This document shows positions 33,357 to 41,806 of a DNA stretch of 64,000 nucleotides, piece by piece (the first letter of the stretch is position 1; each line of letters opens with the position of its first letter). The stretch lies in NCBI GenBank assembly GCA_016716005.1, contig JADJXE010000001.1, positions 1,811,001-1,875,000 of the forward strand. The letters run 5' to 3'. The translations under genes and the position numbers were made by a program. This DNA comes from Acidimicrobiales bacterium (GTDB taxonomy: Bacteria > Actinomycetota > Acidimicrobiia > Acidimicrobiales > JADJXE01). The notes beneath the pieces are model-generated. The model was not told the DNA's origin. It did not search any database and saw only the letters and a program-made list of their open reading frames with translations.

Positions 33357-34808
33357 TCACCCCGGCGCTGCTTCGGCCCCGCGCTCCCCGGGACGGCCGG
33401 CGGCGGGCTCACCGTGGTCGACGATCGGCTCCAGCCACGACGTGCCCTCCGGCATGAGCCGCGCCGCCTCCTCGGGCCCCCACGTGCCCCGGCGGTAGAG
33501 CACCACGGGGGCGTGGTCCTCGAGGACGGGCTCGACGACCCGCCACTGCTCCTCGAGGGCGTCCTGGCGGCCGAAGCGGATGCGCTCGCCGTGGATGGCG
33601 TCGTCGAGCAGGCGTTGGTACGCGCCCTGGCGGTCGCCGAACACGCGCTGGAACGACACGTCCAGATCGACCTGGCGGGTGACGATGCGGTCGCCCGGCG
33701 CCTTGGCCTGGAGCTGTAGGGTCACGCCGTCGCCGCGGCCCAGCCGGAACCGCAGCCGGTTCGGCGCGAGGGACGTGGTGCCGGCCGGCGACCACCAGGC
33801 CCGCGGCGGCACCCGGAACTCGACCACGGCCTCGGTGGCCGTGGCCGCCAGGTTCTTGCCCGTCCGGAGCAGGAAGGGCACGCCCGACCACCGGTTGGAG
33901 TCGATCCACAGGCGGAGGGCCACGAACGTCTCGGTGTCGGAGCCGGGCGTCACCCCTGGCTCGTCGACATAGCCCCGGTACTGGCCCCGCACCACCTCGT
34001 GGGGGGCCACCGGGCGCATCTGGCGGAAGATCCGCACCTTCTCGTCGGCGAGGAGGTCGGCACCCGGACCGATGGGCGCCTCGCCGGCCAACAGGGCGAC
34101 GAGCTGCAGGAGGTGGTTCTGCACCACGTCTCGCAGCGCGCCCGCCGTCTCGTAGAAGCGGGCCCGCCCCTCCACCCCGAAGCTCTCGGCCATGGTGAGC
34201 TGCACGCTCGAGACGTGGTGGCGGTTCCACACCGGCTCGAACAGCTCGTTGGCGAAGCGGAACACCAGCAGGTTCTCGACCGCCTCCTTCCCCAGGTAGT
34301 GGTCGATGCGGAACACCGCGTCCTCAGGGAACACCTCGTGGAGGCAGCGGTTCAGCTCCCGGGCCGAGGGCAGGTCGCGCCCGAAGGGCTTCTCGACCAC
34401 GACCCGGCCACCGGCGTTCAGCCCGACCCGGCCGAGCCCCTGCACCACGTCGTCGAAGAGGGCCGGCGGGATGGCGAGGTAGAAGATGGGCCGCTGGTGG
34501 CCCCGGAGCACCTCGCTCAGCCGGTCGAACGTCGACGGGTCCCGGTAGTCGCCGCTCACGTAGGCGGTGCGGCCCGCCAGGGCGTCGAGCAGCGAGCGGT
34601 CGCAGTCGGGGTCGTGGGCGAGGACCGACTCCCGGATGCGGGTCCGCAGGTCGTCCACCGTCCACTCCGACGACGCCACCCCGACCACGGGGCCGTCGAA
34701 CCGGCCGGTCCGGGCCAGGCGGTACACGCCCGGGTAGATCATCTTGCTGGCCAGGTCGCCCGTGGCGCCGAACAGCACCAGGACGTCGCTGGTCGGTGCG
34801 TCGGGCAC
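33357..34808 (-). CDS. zwf: glucose-6-phosphate 1-dehydrogenase
   Basis: This 483-residue enzyme makes NADPH and 6-phosphogluconolactone at the head of the oxidative pentose phosphate pathway. LFGATGDLASKMIYP is the NADP-binding loop and RIDHYLGKEAVENL is the substrate-site signature with the catalytic lysine; VVEKPFGRDLPSA is also typical. A purine-rich GGGGGAGAG precedes the GTG start. It follows hemL by 27 bases and so appears to be the last gene of the rex-hem operon. OpcA and gnd genes are not nearby. Confidence 0.95.
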   Translation of the reverse strand: MPDAPTSDVLVLFGATGDLASKMIYPGVYRLARTGRFDGPVVGVASSEWTVDDLRTRIRESVLAHDPDCDRSLLDALAGRTAYVSGDYRDPSTFDRLSEVLRGHQRPIFYLAIPPALFDDVVQGLGRVGLNAGGRVVVEKPFGRDLPSARELNRCLHEVFPEDAVFRIDHYLGKEAVENLLVFRFANELFEPVWNRHHVSSVQLTMAESFGVEGRARFYETAGALRDVVQNHLLQLVALLAGEAPIGPGADLLADEKVRIFRQMRPVAPHEVVRGQYRGYVDEPGVTPGSDTETFVALRLWIDSNRWSGVPFLLRTGKNLAATATEAVVEFRVPPRAWWSPAGTTSLAPNRLRFRLGRGDGVTLQLQAKAPGDRIVTRQVDLDVSFQRVFGDRQGAYQRLLDDAIHGERIRFGRQDALEEQWRVVEPVLEDHAPVVLYRRGTWGPEEAARLMPEGTSWLEPIVDHGEPAAGRPGERGAEAAPG

Positions 34809-34835
34809 CTCTCCCCCTCTCCCCCCGCAGCGACG

Positions 34836-36170
34836 TCAGCCGGACGCGGCCACGGCCTGCGCCGCCGCCGAGGCCAGGTCGGTCACCCGCTCCAGCTCGT
34901 CCTTGGTGTGGGCCAGGCTCGGGAACGCCACCTCGTAGGGCCCCGGGGCGAAGGCCACGCCCCGGTCGAGCATGGCGTGGAAGAACCGGCCGTAGAGCAC
35001 CTCGTCGGTCCGCTGGGCCCCATCGAGGTCCACCGGTGCCTCGTCGCCGAAGAACAGGCCCAGCAGCGGGCCCACGACCGGGATCTGCACGGGCAGCCCG
35101 GCCTCGGCGATCACCTCCCGGAGCCACTCGGCCAGCTGCGCGGCCCGGCCCTCGAGCATCAGGTAGGCGCCCTCGTCGAGCAGGTCGAGGGTGGCCAGCC
35201 CGGCCGCGGTGGCGAGCGGGTTCCCCGAGAGGGTGCCCGCCTGGTAGACGGGCCCCAGCGGAGCCAGGGCCCCCATCACATCGGCGCGGCCCCCGAAGGC
35301 CCCGATCGGGAGGCCGCCACCGATCACCTTGCCGAAGCACGACAGGTCGGGACGGACGCCGTAGCGCTCCTGGGCGCCGCCCCTGGCCAGGCGGAAGCCG
35401 GTGATCACCTCGTCGAACACGAGCAGGGCCCCGGCGTCGTCGCAGGCCTTCCGCAGGCCCTGGAGGAAGCCGGGCGCAGGGGGGACGAGGCCCATGTTGG
35501 CGGCCACGGGCTCGACGATCACGCACGCCACGTCCGACCCCACCTCGGGCACCACGTTGTACGGCGCCACGATCGTGTCGGCCACCGCGTGCTGGGGCAC
35601 GCCGGCCGAGCCCGACAGGCCGAGGGTGGCGACCCCGCTGCCCCCGGCCGCGAGCAGCGCGTCGCCGTGGCCGTGGTAGTTGCCGGCGAACTTCAGCACC
35701 CGGGGCCGGCCGGTGAAGCCCCGAGCCAGGCGGACCGCCGTCATGGTGGCCTCGGTGCCGCTGTTGACCAGGCGGACCTGCTCCACCGACGGCACCCGCC
35801 GGCAGATCTCCTCGGCCAGCAGCACCTCGCGAGCCGTCGGCGCGCCGTAGGAGGTGCCGTCGGCCGCGGCCCTGGCGATCGCCTCCACCACCTTCGGGTG
35901 GGCGTGGCCGAGGATGATCGCCCCGTAGCTCTGGACGAAGTCGGTGTAGCGCTTCCCCTCGACGTCCCACACGTGGGCACCCTCGGCCCGAGCGACGAAG
36001 TACGGCGACCCCCCCACCGAGCGGAAGGCGCGGACGGGCGAGTTCACCCCGCCCGGGATCGAGGTGCAGGCCCGCTGGTAGAGCACGGCGTTGCCGCACG
36101 AACCGGGGGAGCAGCCACGCGCCGGCGAGCAGAACAGGGGATCGCAGGGGGGGAGGGCAGCAGCCGTCAC
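34836..36170 (-). CDS. hemL: glutamate-1-semialdehyde 2,1-aminomutase
   Basis: HemL converts glutamate-1-semialdehyde to 5-aminolevulinate with PLP. IPGGVNSPVRAF near the start, VNSGTEATMTAVRLARG, the metal/PLP motif VFDEVITGFR and CFGKVIGGGLPIGAFGG with the PLP lysine are clear. The first 27 residues are odd, rich in Pro and Cys (four Cys), and follow a run of seven G on the plus strand; a later GTG at 36086 would remove them but leaves a short N-terminus. It lies eight bases after hemB. Confidence 0.94.
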   Translation of the reverse strand: MTAAALPPCDPLFCSPARGCSPGSCGNAVLYQRACTSIPGGVNSPVRAFRSVGGSPYFVARAEGAHVWDVEGKRYTDFVQSYGAIILGHAHPKVVEAIARAAADGTSYGAPTAREVLLAEEICRRVPSVEQVRLVNSGTEATMTAVRLARGFTGRPRVLKFAGNYHGHGDALLAAGGSGVATLGLSGSAGVPQHAVADTIVAPYNVVPEVGSDVACVIVEPVAANMGLVPPAPGFLQGLRKACDDAGALLVFDEVITGFRLARGGAQERYGVRPDLSCFGKVIGGGLPIGAFGGRADVMGALAPLGPVYQAGTLSGNPLATAAGLATLDLLDEGAYLMLEGRAAQLAEWLREVIAEAGLPVQIPVVGPLLGLFFGDEAPVDLDGAQRTDEVLYGRFFHAMLDRGVAFAPGPYEVAFPSLAHTKDELERVTDLASAAAQAVAASG

Positions 36171-36177
36171 GCTCGCC

Positions 36178-37155
36178 TCACAGGAAGGCCGCCACCTCGG
36201 CGGCCAGGTAGGTCAGGATCAGGTCGGCGCCGGCCCGCTTGATGGCGGTCAGCTGCTCGATGGCGACGGCCGTGCCGTCGATCCAGCCCCGCTCGGCGGC
36301 GGCCTTGATCATGGAGTACTCGCCCGACACGTGGTAGGCCGCGAGGGGCACGTCGACCTCCGACCGGGCCCGCGCCAGCACGTCGAGGTAGGTGACCGCC
36401 GGCTTCACCATCACGATGTCGGCCCCCTCGGCCACGTCGAGGCGGATCTCCTCGAGCGCCTCGCGGGCGTTGCGCCAGTCCTGCTGGTAGCCCTTGCGGT
36501 CGCCACCACCCGCGATGGCGACGTCGACGGCGTCGCGGAAGGGCCCGTAGAGCGCCGAGGCGTACTTGGCCGCATAGGCGCAGATGGCGACCGAGGGGAA
36601 GCCCGACGCGTCGAGCGCGGCACGGATCGCCCGCACCTGGCCGTCCATCATCCCCGAGGGGGCGACGATGTCGGCGCCGGCCTCGGCCTGGGCCACCGCC
36701 ACCCGGGCGTAGCGCTCCACGGTGGCGTCGTTGTCGACCTCGCCCGAGCGGGTGAGCACGCCGCAGTGCCCGTGGTCGGTGTACTCGTCGAGGCAGAGGT
36801 CGGCCATCAGCACCATGCGGTCGCCGAGGTCGTCGCGCAGCTCGTTCAGGGCGACCTGCACGATGCCGTCGGGATGCCACGCCTGGGAGCCCTCGGCGTC
36901 CCTGGTGGCGGGGACGCCGAACAGGATCAGGGCCGGCACGCCCAGATCGGCGAGCACCCTCGCCTCGGCCCGGAGCGAGGCCACCGAGTGCTGGACGACG
37001 CCCGGCAGCGACGCGATCGGGGCCGGGCGGTCGATCCCGTCGCGCACGAAGAGGGGCGCGACCAGGTCGTCGACGCCCAGGCGGGTCTCGGCCACCAGCC
37101 GGCGCAGGGCCGGCGTTCGCCGAAGCCGGCGCATCCGGCGCTCGGGGAAGCTCAC
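36178..37155 (-). CDS. hemB: delta-aminolevulinic acid dehydratase (porphobilinogen synthase)
   Basis: This 325-residue enzyme condenses two aminolevulinates to porphobilinogen. The active-site lysines are in YAAKYASALYGPF and VMVKPAVTYLD. LMADLCLDEYTDHGHCG keeps the metal-site region with two cysteines. The GTG at 37155 gives SFPERRMRRLRRTPALRRLV, the standard start of actinobacterial HemB; the larger open frame is hemD shadow. It lies ten bases after hemD. Confidence 0.95.
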   Translation of the reverse strand: MSFPERRMRRLRRTPALRRLVAETRLGVDDLVAPLFVRDGIDRPAPIASLPGVVQHSVASLRAEARVLADLGVPALILFGVPATRDAEGSQAWHPDGIVQVALNELRDDLGDRMVLMADLCLDEYTDHGHCGVLTRSGEVDNDATVERYARVAVAQAEAGADIVAPSGMMDGQVRAIRAALDASGFPSVAICAYAAKYASALYGPFRDAVDVAIAGGGDRKGYQQDWRNAREALEEIRLDVAEGADIVMVKPAVTYLDVLARARSEVDVPLAAYHVSGEYSMIKAAAERGWIDGTAVAIEQLTAIKRAGADLILTYLAAEVAAFL

Positions 37156-37165
37156 GCCGGCCAGC

Positions 37166-37924
37166 CTACGGGGGCCCGGACCGGCCGAGCGCCCCGACCA
37201 GGGCCGCCACCAGGCCCTCGGCCGTGTGCTCGGCGGCCACCGCGTCCACCGACAGGCCGAGCCGGCGGGCCGTGGCCGCCGTGATCGGCCCGATGCACAC
37301 CACGGTCGGGGGCACGCCCGCCGGGCCCGCGGCCGCCAGGAAGTGCTCGACCGTCGACGACGACGTGAAGGCGATGGCGTCGGCCCGGCGGGCCCGCGCC
37401 AGCTGCTCGGCGGTGGGGACGACGGCGACGGTGCGGTAGGCGTCCACCACCTCGACCTCCCACCCCGCCGCCCGCAAACCGTCGGGCAGCACCTCGCGGG
37501 CGACCGCAGCCCGCGCCAGCAGCACCCGACCCCCCGACGGGGGCGGGGCCGGCAGCGCCGCCAGCAACGCCTCGCCCACGGCCCGGTCGGGCACCAGGTC
37601 GACCGTGACACCGGCCGCCTCCAGCACGGCCGCGGTGGCCGGGCCCACGGCCGCCACGCGGGCGCGCCGGCCGGCCACCGGTCCGGCCGCCAGCAGGCGC
37701 CGGGCGCCGTTGGCCGACGTCACGACCACCCAGTCGAAGCCGTCGAGACCCGCCACCGCGGCCCGCAGGGCCTCGCCGCCGTCGACGGGATCGGCGATCG
37801 CGAGCACGGGCACCTCGACCACCGCGGCCCCGAGCCGGGCGAGGCGCGTCGCGAGCGGCTCGATCCGGTCGGCGGCGCGCGTGAGCACGACCCGTCGCCC
37901 GGCGAGCGGCGGCGGCGCGGTCAT
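37166..37924 (-). CDS. hemD: uroporphyrinogen-III synthase
   Basis: This 252-residue protein is HemD, a poorly conserved two-domain enzyme that closes hydroxymethylbilane. Supporting motifs are GRRVVLTRAADR at the start, DWVVVTSANGARRL, AAVGPATAAVLEAAG, DAIAFTSSSTVEHFL and VCIGPITAATARRLG. Its ATG overlaps the hemC stop by four bases. It is a stand-alone HemD, whereas in some actinobacteria HemD is fused to a methyltransferase. Confidence 0.93.
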   Translation of the reverse strand: MTAPPPLAGRRVVLTRAADRIEPLATRLARLGAAVVEVPVLAIADPVDGGEALRAAVAGLDGFDWVVVTSANGARRLLAAGPVAGRRARVAAVGPATAAVLEAAGVTVDLVPDRAVGEALLAALPAPPPSGGRVLLARAAVAREVLPDGLRAAGWEVEVVDAYRTVAVVPTAEQLARARRADAIAFTSSSTVEHFLAAAGPAGVPPTVVCIGPITAATARRLGLSVDAVAAEHTAEGLVAALVGALGRSGPP

Positions 37925-38829
37925 CGACCGCGAAGGCCCGCATCGAGCAGGCCCAGGGCGCCCGCCGTCAGGCCGAGGCGCTCGCCCGCCTCCACCCCGA
38001 CGGCGACGGCGTCGACCCCCTGCACGTGCTCCCGGAGGATGCGGCTGCCGTCGAGGGCCGCCACCATCGCCTCGAGGACCACGGACCCGCGCTCGTCGAC
38101 CACCGCGTGGGCGCCCACCGGCGCCTCGCACCCCCCGCCGAGGGTGGCGAGGAAGGATCGCTCGGCGTCGACGGCCCGCCGCGAGGCGTCGTGCTCGATG
38201 GGGGCCAGGAGGGCCCGGACCGAGCCGTCGTCGGCCCGGCACTCGACCGCGAGGGCACCCTGCGCCACCTGCGGCACGAGCACGTCGACGGCCAGCGCCT
38301 CGTCGATCCGGTCGGCCAGGCCGAGGCGCGCCAGCGCGGCGACGGCCATCAGGATGGCGCCGCCGTCGGGCACCTTCTCGAGGCGGGTCGCGATGTTGCC
38401 CCGCAGGCCGACGAAGGTGAGGTCGGGCCGCAGCGAGGCCAGCTGGGCTCGCCGCCGCACCGAGCCCGTGGCCACGGTGGCGCCCGGTGCCAGGGCCCCG
38501 AGGGTGCAGCCGACGAGGGCGTCCCGCGGGTCGCCACGCTCCGGCACCGCCCCCAGCACCAGACCGGCGGCCGGCCCGGAGGGGAGATCCTTGGCCGAGT
38601 GCACGGCCACGTCGGCCCGTCCGTCGAGGACGGCGGCCTGCACCTCCTTGACGAACACGCCCTGCCCGCCGAGCTCCCAGATCGGCTGGTCGGTGCGGCG
38701 GTCCCCGGTGGTCTCCACCACCACCGGCTCCACCTCGAGGCCAGGGTGCGCGGCCGCCAGCAGCGCGGCCACGTGGTCGGTCTGCCAGCGCGCCAGGGCG
38801 CTGCCGCGCGTGGCGGCGCGCAGCCTCAC
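37921..38829 (-). CDS. hemC: porphobilinogen deaminase (hydroxymethylbilane synthase)
   Basis: This 302-residue enzyme polymerises four porphobilinogens. RAATRGSALARWQTD opens the protein, DLPSGPA and GSVRRRAQL line the active site. The cofactor-attachment loop reads LGGGCEAPVGAH, with the expected cysteine. It starts with GTG seven bases after hemA and overlaps hemD. Confidence 0.96.
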   Translation of the reverse strand: MRLRAATRGSALARWQTDHVAALLAAAHPGLEVEPVVVETTGDRRTDQPIWELGGQGVFVKEVQAAVLDGRADVAVHSAKDLPSGPAAGLVLGAVPERGDPRDALVGCTLGALAPGATVATGSVRRRAQLASLRPDLTFVGLRGNIATRLEKVPDGGAILMAVAALARLGLADRIDEALAVDVLVPQVAQGALAVECRADDGSVRALLAPIEHDASRRAVDAERSFLATLGGGCEAPVGAHAVVDERGSVVLEAMVAALDGSRILREHVQGVDAVAVGVEAGERLGLTAGALGLLDAGLRGR

Positions 38830-38836
38830 GGCACCC

Positions 38837-40096
38837 TCACAGATCGAACAGGTCGCGCAGCGCCTCGGCGAGGAGCTCGCCGCGCGGGCTGCCGGCCACC
38901 TCCTTGAGGCGGACCGTCGGCCCGTGGAGCAGCTTGGCCAGGATGCCCTTGGTGAGCGCCTCGACGGCCTCGCGCTGGCGCTCGTCGAGGCCGTCGAGGC
39001 GGCCGCGCAGCCGCTCGAGCTCGGCCCGGCGGACCTGCTCGGCGTGCGATCGGAGCCCGGCCACCAGGGGTGCCGCCTCGCGGGCGGTGCGCGTGTCGAG
39101 GTAGCGCTCGACCTCCAGGTCGATCAGCGCCCGCACCCGGCCGACCTCGCGCGACCGCTCGGCCACCCCCGCCTGGGCGAAGGCGCGCAGGTCGTCCATG
39201 TCCAGCAGGGTGACGCCCGGCAGCTCGCCCACCGCCCGGTCGACGTCACGCGGCACGGCCACATCGACGATCAGCAGCGGCCGGTCCGGTCGCCGGGCGA
39301 GGATGGGTGCGAGGTCGGCGTGCTCGAGCATGATCGAGGTGGCGCCGGTGGAGGTGAGGAGCACGTCGACGCCGGCCAGGGCGTCACCGACGTCACCCAG
39401 GGCCACCGCCTCGCCTCCCACCCGATCGGCCAGCGCCTCGGCCCGCTCCAGGGTGCGGTTGGCGACGACCACCCCGGCCACCCCGGCACCGGCCAGGGCC
39501 GTGGCCATCCCCTCGCCCATGTCGCCGGCGCCGAGCACGAGGACCCGCCGCCCCCGGAGGGTGCCGAGCCGCTCCGCGGCGAGGGCCACCGCGGCCTGCG
39601 AGATCGAGGTGATGTTGCGGGCGATCCCGGTCTCGGTGCGCACCCGCTTCCCCACCTCGACCGCGTGGCGGAACAGCAGGTTCAGGCCGGATCGGCTCGC
39701 GCCCTCTCCGCGCGCCAGCTCCCACGCAGCCTTCATCTGGCCGAGGATCTCGCTCTCCCCCAGCACCGCCGAGTCGAGCCCCGACGCCACCGAGAACAGG
39801 TGGGCCACCGCCGACTCGTCGTAGTGGGTGTAGAGGTGGTCACCCAGGCCGTCGGGGGCCAGGTCGGCCAGCTCGCCGAGGAAGAGGCGCACGTCGTGGG
39901 TGGCACCGTGGAAGCGGTCGGCGACCACGTAGACCTCGGTGCGGTTGCAGGTGCTGAGCACCACCGCCTCGCTCACGTTGGGGCGTGTGCGGAGGTCGTG
40001 GAGGGCCTTGGGCAGGTGCGCGTCGTCGACGTTCGTGCGCTCCAGCAGGTCGAGGGGCGCCGTGCGGTGGTTCAAGCCGATGACGACGATGGACAC
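38837..40096 (-). CDS. hemA: glutamyl-tRNA reductase
   Basis: HemA reduces glutamyl-tRNA to glutamate-1-semialdehyde, the first committed step of the C5 tetrapyrrole route. GLNHRTAPLDLLER opens the protein and the catalytic cysteine is in VVLSTCNRTEVYV. The NADPH domain shows VLGAGDMGEGMATAL, and a C-terminal dimerisation helix follows. Length is 419 residues, start GTG. It follows rex by 126 bases. Confidence 0.96.
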   Translation of the reverse strand: MSIVVIGLNHRTAPLDLLERTNVDDAHLPKALHDLRTRPNVSEAVVLSTCNRTEVYVVADRFHGATHDVRLFLGELADLAPDGLGDHLYTHYDESAVAHLFSVASGLDSAVLGESEILGQMKAAWELARGEGASRSGLNLLFRHAVEVGKRVRTETGIARNITSISQAAVALAAERLGTLRGRRVLVLGAGDMGEGMATALAGAGVAGVVVANRTLERAEALADRVGGEAVALGDVGDALAGVDVLLTSTGATSIMLEHADLAPILARRPDRPLLIVDVAVPRDVDRAVGELPGVTLLDMDDLRAFAQAGVAERSREVGRVRALIDLEVERYLDTRTAREAAPLVAGLRSHAEQVRRAELERLRGRLDGLDERQREAVEALTKGILAKLLHGPTVRLKEVAGSPRGELLAEALRDLFDL

Positions 40097-40222
40097 GCGG
40101 GTCAGAGCTCCTCGTTCGGCGACCGTGCGCCCCCACGAGCCGGACCAGCATCTCCGAATCGGCGCCGCACCGCCAGTCGAGCGACCAGGGTCGCCCCGGC
40201 CGGGGGCGGCGGGAGGTGCGGC

Positions 40223-40906
40223 TCAGGCCCGTGCCGCAGCCTCCCCCGCGCCGCCCTGCGTGGCCGCACCGACCGGGTGCTGCTGGTAGAAGCGGAGGAT
40301 CTGCAGCTCGACCGAGAGGTCGACCTTCCGCAGCGACACGCCGGCCGGGACGGTGATCACCGACGGGGCGAAGTTCAGGATCGAGGTGACGCCGGCCGCG
40401 ACCAGCCGGTCGGCCACCTCCTGGGCCACCGAGGCGGGGGTGGCGATGATCCCGATGGCGGCGCGGTCACCGGCGACGATCTCGGGGAGCTCGTCGATGT
40501 GGCGCACCACCAGGTCACCGACCCGGCCGCCGACCTTGGCCGGGTCGGCGTCGACCAGGGCTGCCACCGGGAAGCCACGGGCGGAGAACCCCCCGTAGTT
40601 GGCGAGCGCCTGCCCCAGGTTGCCGAGACCGACGATGACGACCGGGGCGTCGGTGGGCAGGCCCAGGGCGCGGCCGATCTGGTAGAGGAGGTACTCGACG
40701 TCGTACCCGACCCCCCGCGTGCCGTACGACCCCAGGTGGGAGAGGTCCTTTCGGACCTTCGCGGCGTTCACGCCCGCCAGCTCGGCCAGGCGCTCGGACG
40801 AGATCGTCGGCGTCTTGGCCTCGGCCAGCTCGAGCAGCGCCCGCAGGTACACGGGCAGACGCGCCACCGTGGCCTCCGGGATCCGGCGACGGGTCTGCTC
40901 GCCCAT
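40223..40906 (-). CDS. rex: redox-sensing transcriptional repressor Rex
   Basis: This 227-residue protein has an N-terminal winged-helix domain (LAGVNAAKVRKDLSHLGSYGTRGVGYDV) and a Rossmann domain (VVIVGLGNLGQALANYGGF) that senses the NADH/NAD+ ratio. It ends with a helix for domain swapping (VDLSVELQILRFYQQ). Rex proteins release DNA when NADH is high. In Streptomyces it heads a rex-hemACD operon and controls respiratory genes; here the gene order is the same. A palindrome 22-39 bases upstream could be its own operator. Confidence 0.95.
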   Translation of the reverse strand: MGEQTRRRIPEATVARLPVYLRALLELAEAKTPTISSERLAELAGVNAAKVRKDLSHLGSYGTRGVGYDVEYLLYQIGRALGLPTDAPVVIVGLGNLGQALANYGGFSARGFPVAALVDADPAKVGGRVGDLVVRHIDELPEIVAGDRAAIGIIATPASVAQEVADRLVAAGVTSILNFAPSVITVPAGVSLRKVDLSVELQILRFYQQHPVGAATQGGAGEAAARA

Positions 40907-40927
40907 GGCGGCCGCAGGCTATCCCGC

Positions 40928-40945
40928 TCGTGCACGCGTTCACGA
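40928..40945. promoter_or_regulatory. candidate Rex operator upstream of rex-hem
   Basis: The 18-bp sequence TCGTGCACGCGTTCACGA is a palindrome with one mismatched pair; read on the minus strand it is TCGTGAACGCGTGCACGA. It matches 12 of 15 fixed positions of the Rex-type consensus TTGTGAACNNNTTCACAA. It lies just upstream of the rex ATG, as in autoregulated rex operons, and also in front of the divergent membrane-protein gene at 41033. Confidence 0.6.
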
Positions 40946-41032
40946 ACCGGCCCGCCACCCGGCGCCGGGCGCTCGGGCGCCCCCGTGCCCGGCTTCACGA
41001 GATCGTCCCCGGCTCCTCTACGCTTGGACGCC

Positions 41033-41806
41033 GTGCTCACCGTCGAGTCCGCGCTGGCCGCGGCGGCGACGCTGGTCGCGCTGGCCTTCGCCGGCTCGCT
41101 GCTCGACCGCTGGCTCGCCCGTCGGCGACGCCACGAGGGCGCCTGGACCGTGTCGCTGGCGATGTTCGCCGCGGCCTCGGCCGCCCTGTGGGCCGGCGCG
41201 TCGCTGGGGTGGGACGGGCCCACCTTCCGCCTGTTCTTCCTCTTCGGCGCGGTGCTGAACGTGCCCTACCTGGCCCTCGGCCAGCTGTACCTCATGTTCG
41301 GGCCCCGCACCGGCGACCGCTGGGCGGTCGCCGTCACCCTGTTCGCGGCCTTCGCCACCGGCGTCGTGGTCGCCGCGCCCTTCGTCGGTCCGGTGCCGGT
41401 CGACGGCCTTCCCCACGCGTCCGACCTGTTCGGAGCCGGGCCCCGCATCCTGGCCGCGGTGGCCTCGGGCGTGGGCGGCCTGGTGGTGATCGTGGGCTCG
41501 CTGACCAGCGCCGTGCGGCTGGCGCGCGGCCCGGTTCGGCCGGGCCCGTCCGGGCGGGCGCCGGTGCCCCGCGGTCGCCTCGCGCTCGGCAACGTGCTGA
41601 TCGCCACCGGCACGATCACCTTGTCGCTGAGCGGCACGCTCAACGCCCGGCTCGGGGAGATGACCGCCTTCTCGGTGACGCTGGTCGTCGGCGTGTCGAT
41701 CCTGTTCGCGGGCTTCCTGCTGGCGACCTCGGCGGCGCGACCGGCCACCGGCCCCACGGCCACGGTCCCGCCGACCCGGCCGGCCCGCGAGCCCGCAGCC
41801 GTCTAG
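41033..41806 (+). CDS. uncharacterised multi-helix membrane protein
   Basis: I do not recognise a family with certainty. This 257-residue protein has about seven hydrophobic segments, short charged loops (RRRRHEG, RLARGPVRPG) and no cysteines or catalytic motifs. It starts with GTG at 41033, 126 bases from the divergent rex gene. Its TAG stop shares CTAG with the convergent acyl-CoA ligase gene. Position opposite a candidate Rex operator means it could be redox-regulated, but this is only proximity. Confidence 0.7.
   Translation: MLTVESALAAAATLVALAFAGSLLDRWLARRRRHEGAWTVSLAMFAAASAALWAGASLGWDGPTFRLFFLFGAVLNVPYLALGQLYLMFGPRTGDRWAVAVTLFAAFATGVVVAAPFVGPVPVDGLPHASDLFGAGPRILAAVASGVGGLVVIVGSLTSAVRLARGPVRPGPSGRAPVPRGRLALGNVLIATGTITLSLSGTLNARLGEMTAFSVTLVVGVSILFAGFLLATSAARPATGPTATVPPTRPAREPAAV

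Noticed and set aside
40991..41010. Another half-site TTCACGA near the membrane protein start, as a further Rex site
   Set aside because: Only one half matches; there is no second arm at the correct distance.
36722..41806. Very long plus-strand open frame of 1694 codons
   Set aside because: It runs antisense through hemB, hemD, hemC, hemA and rex. It has biased Arg/Ala/Gly composition and only its last 257 codons, after a GTG, look like a real protein.
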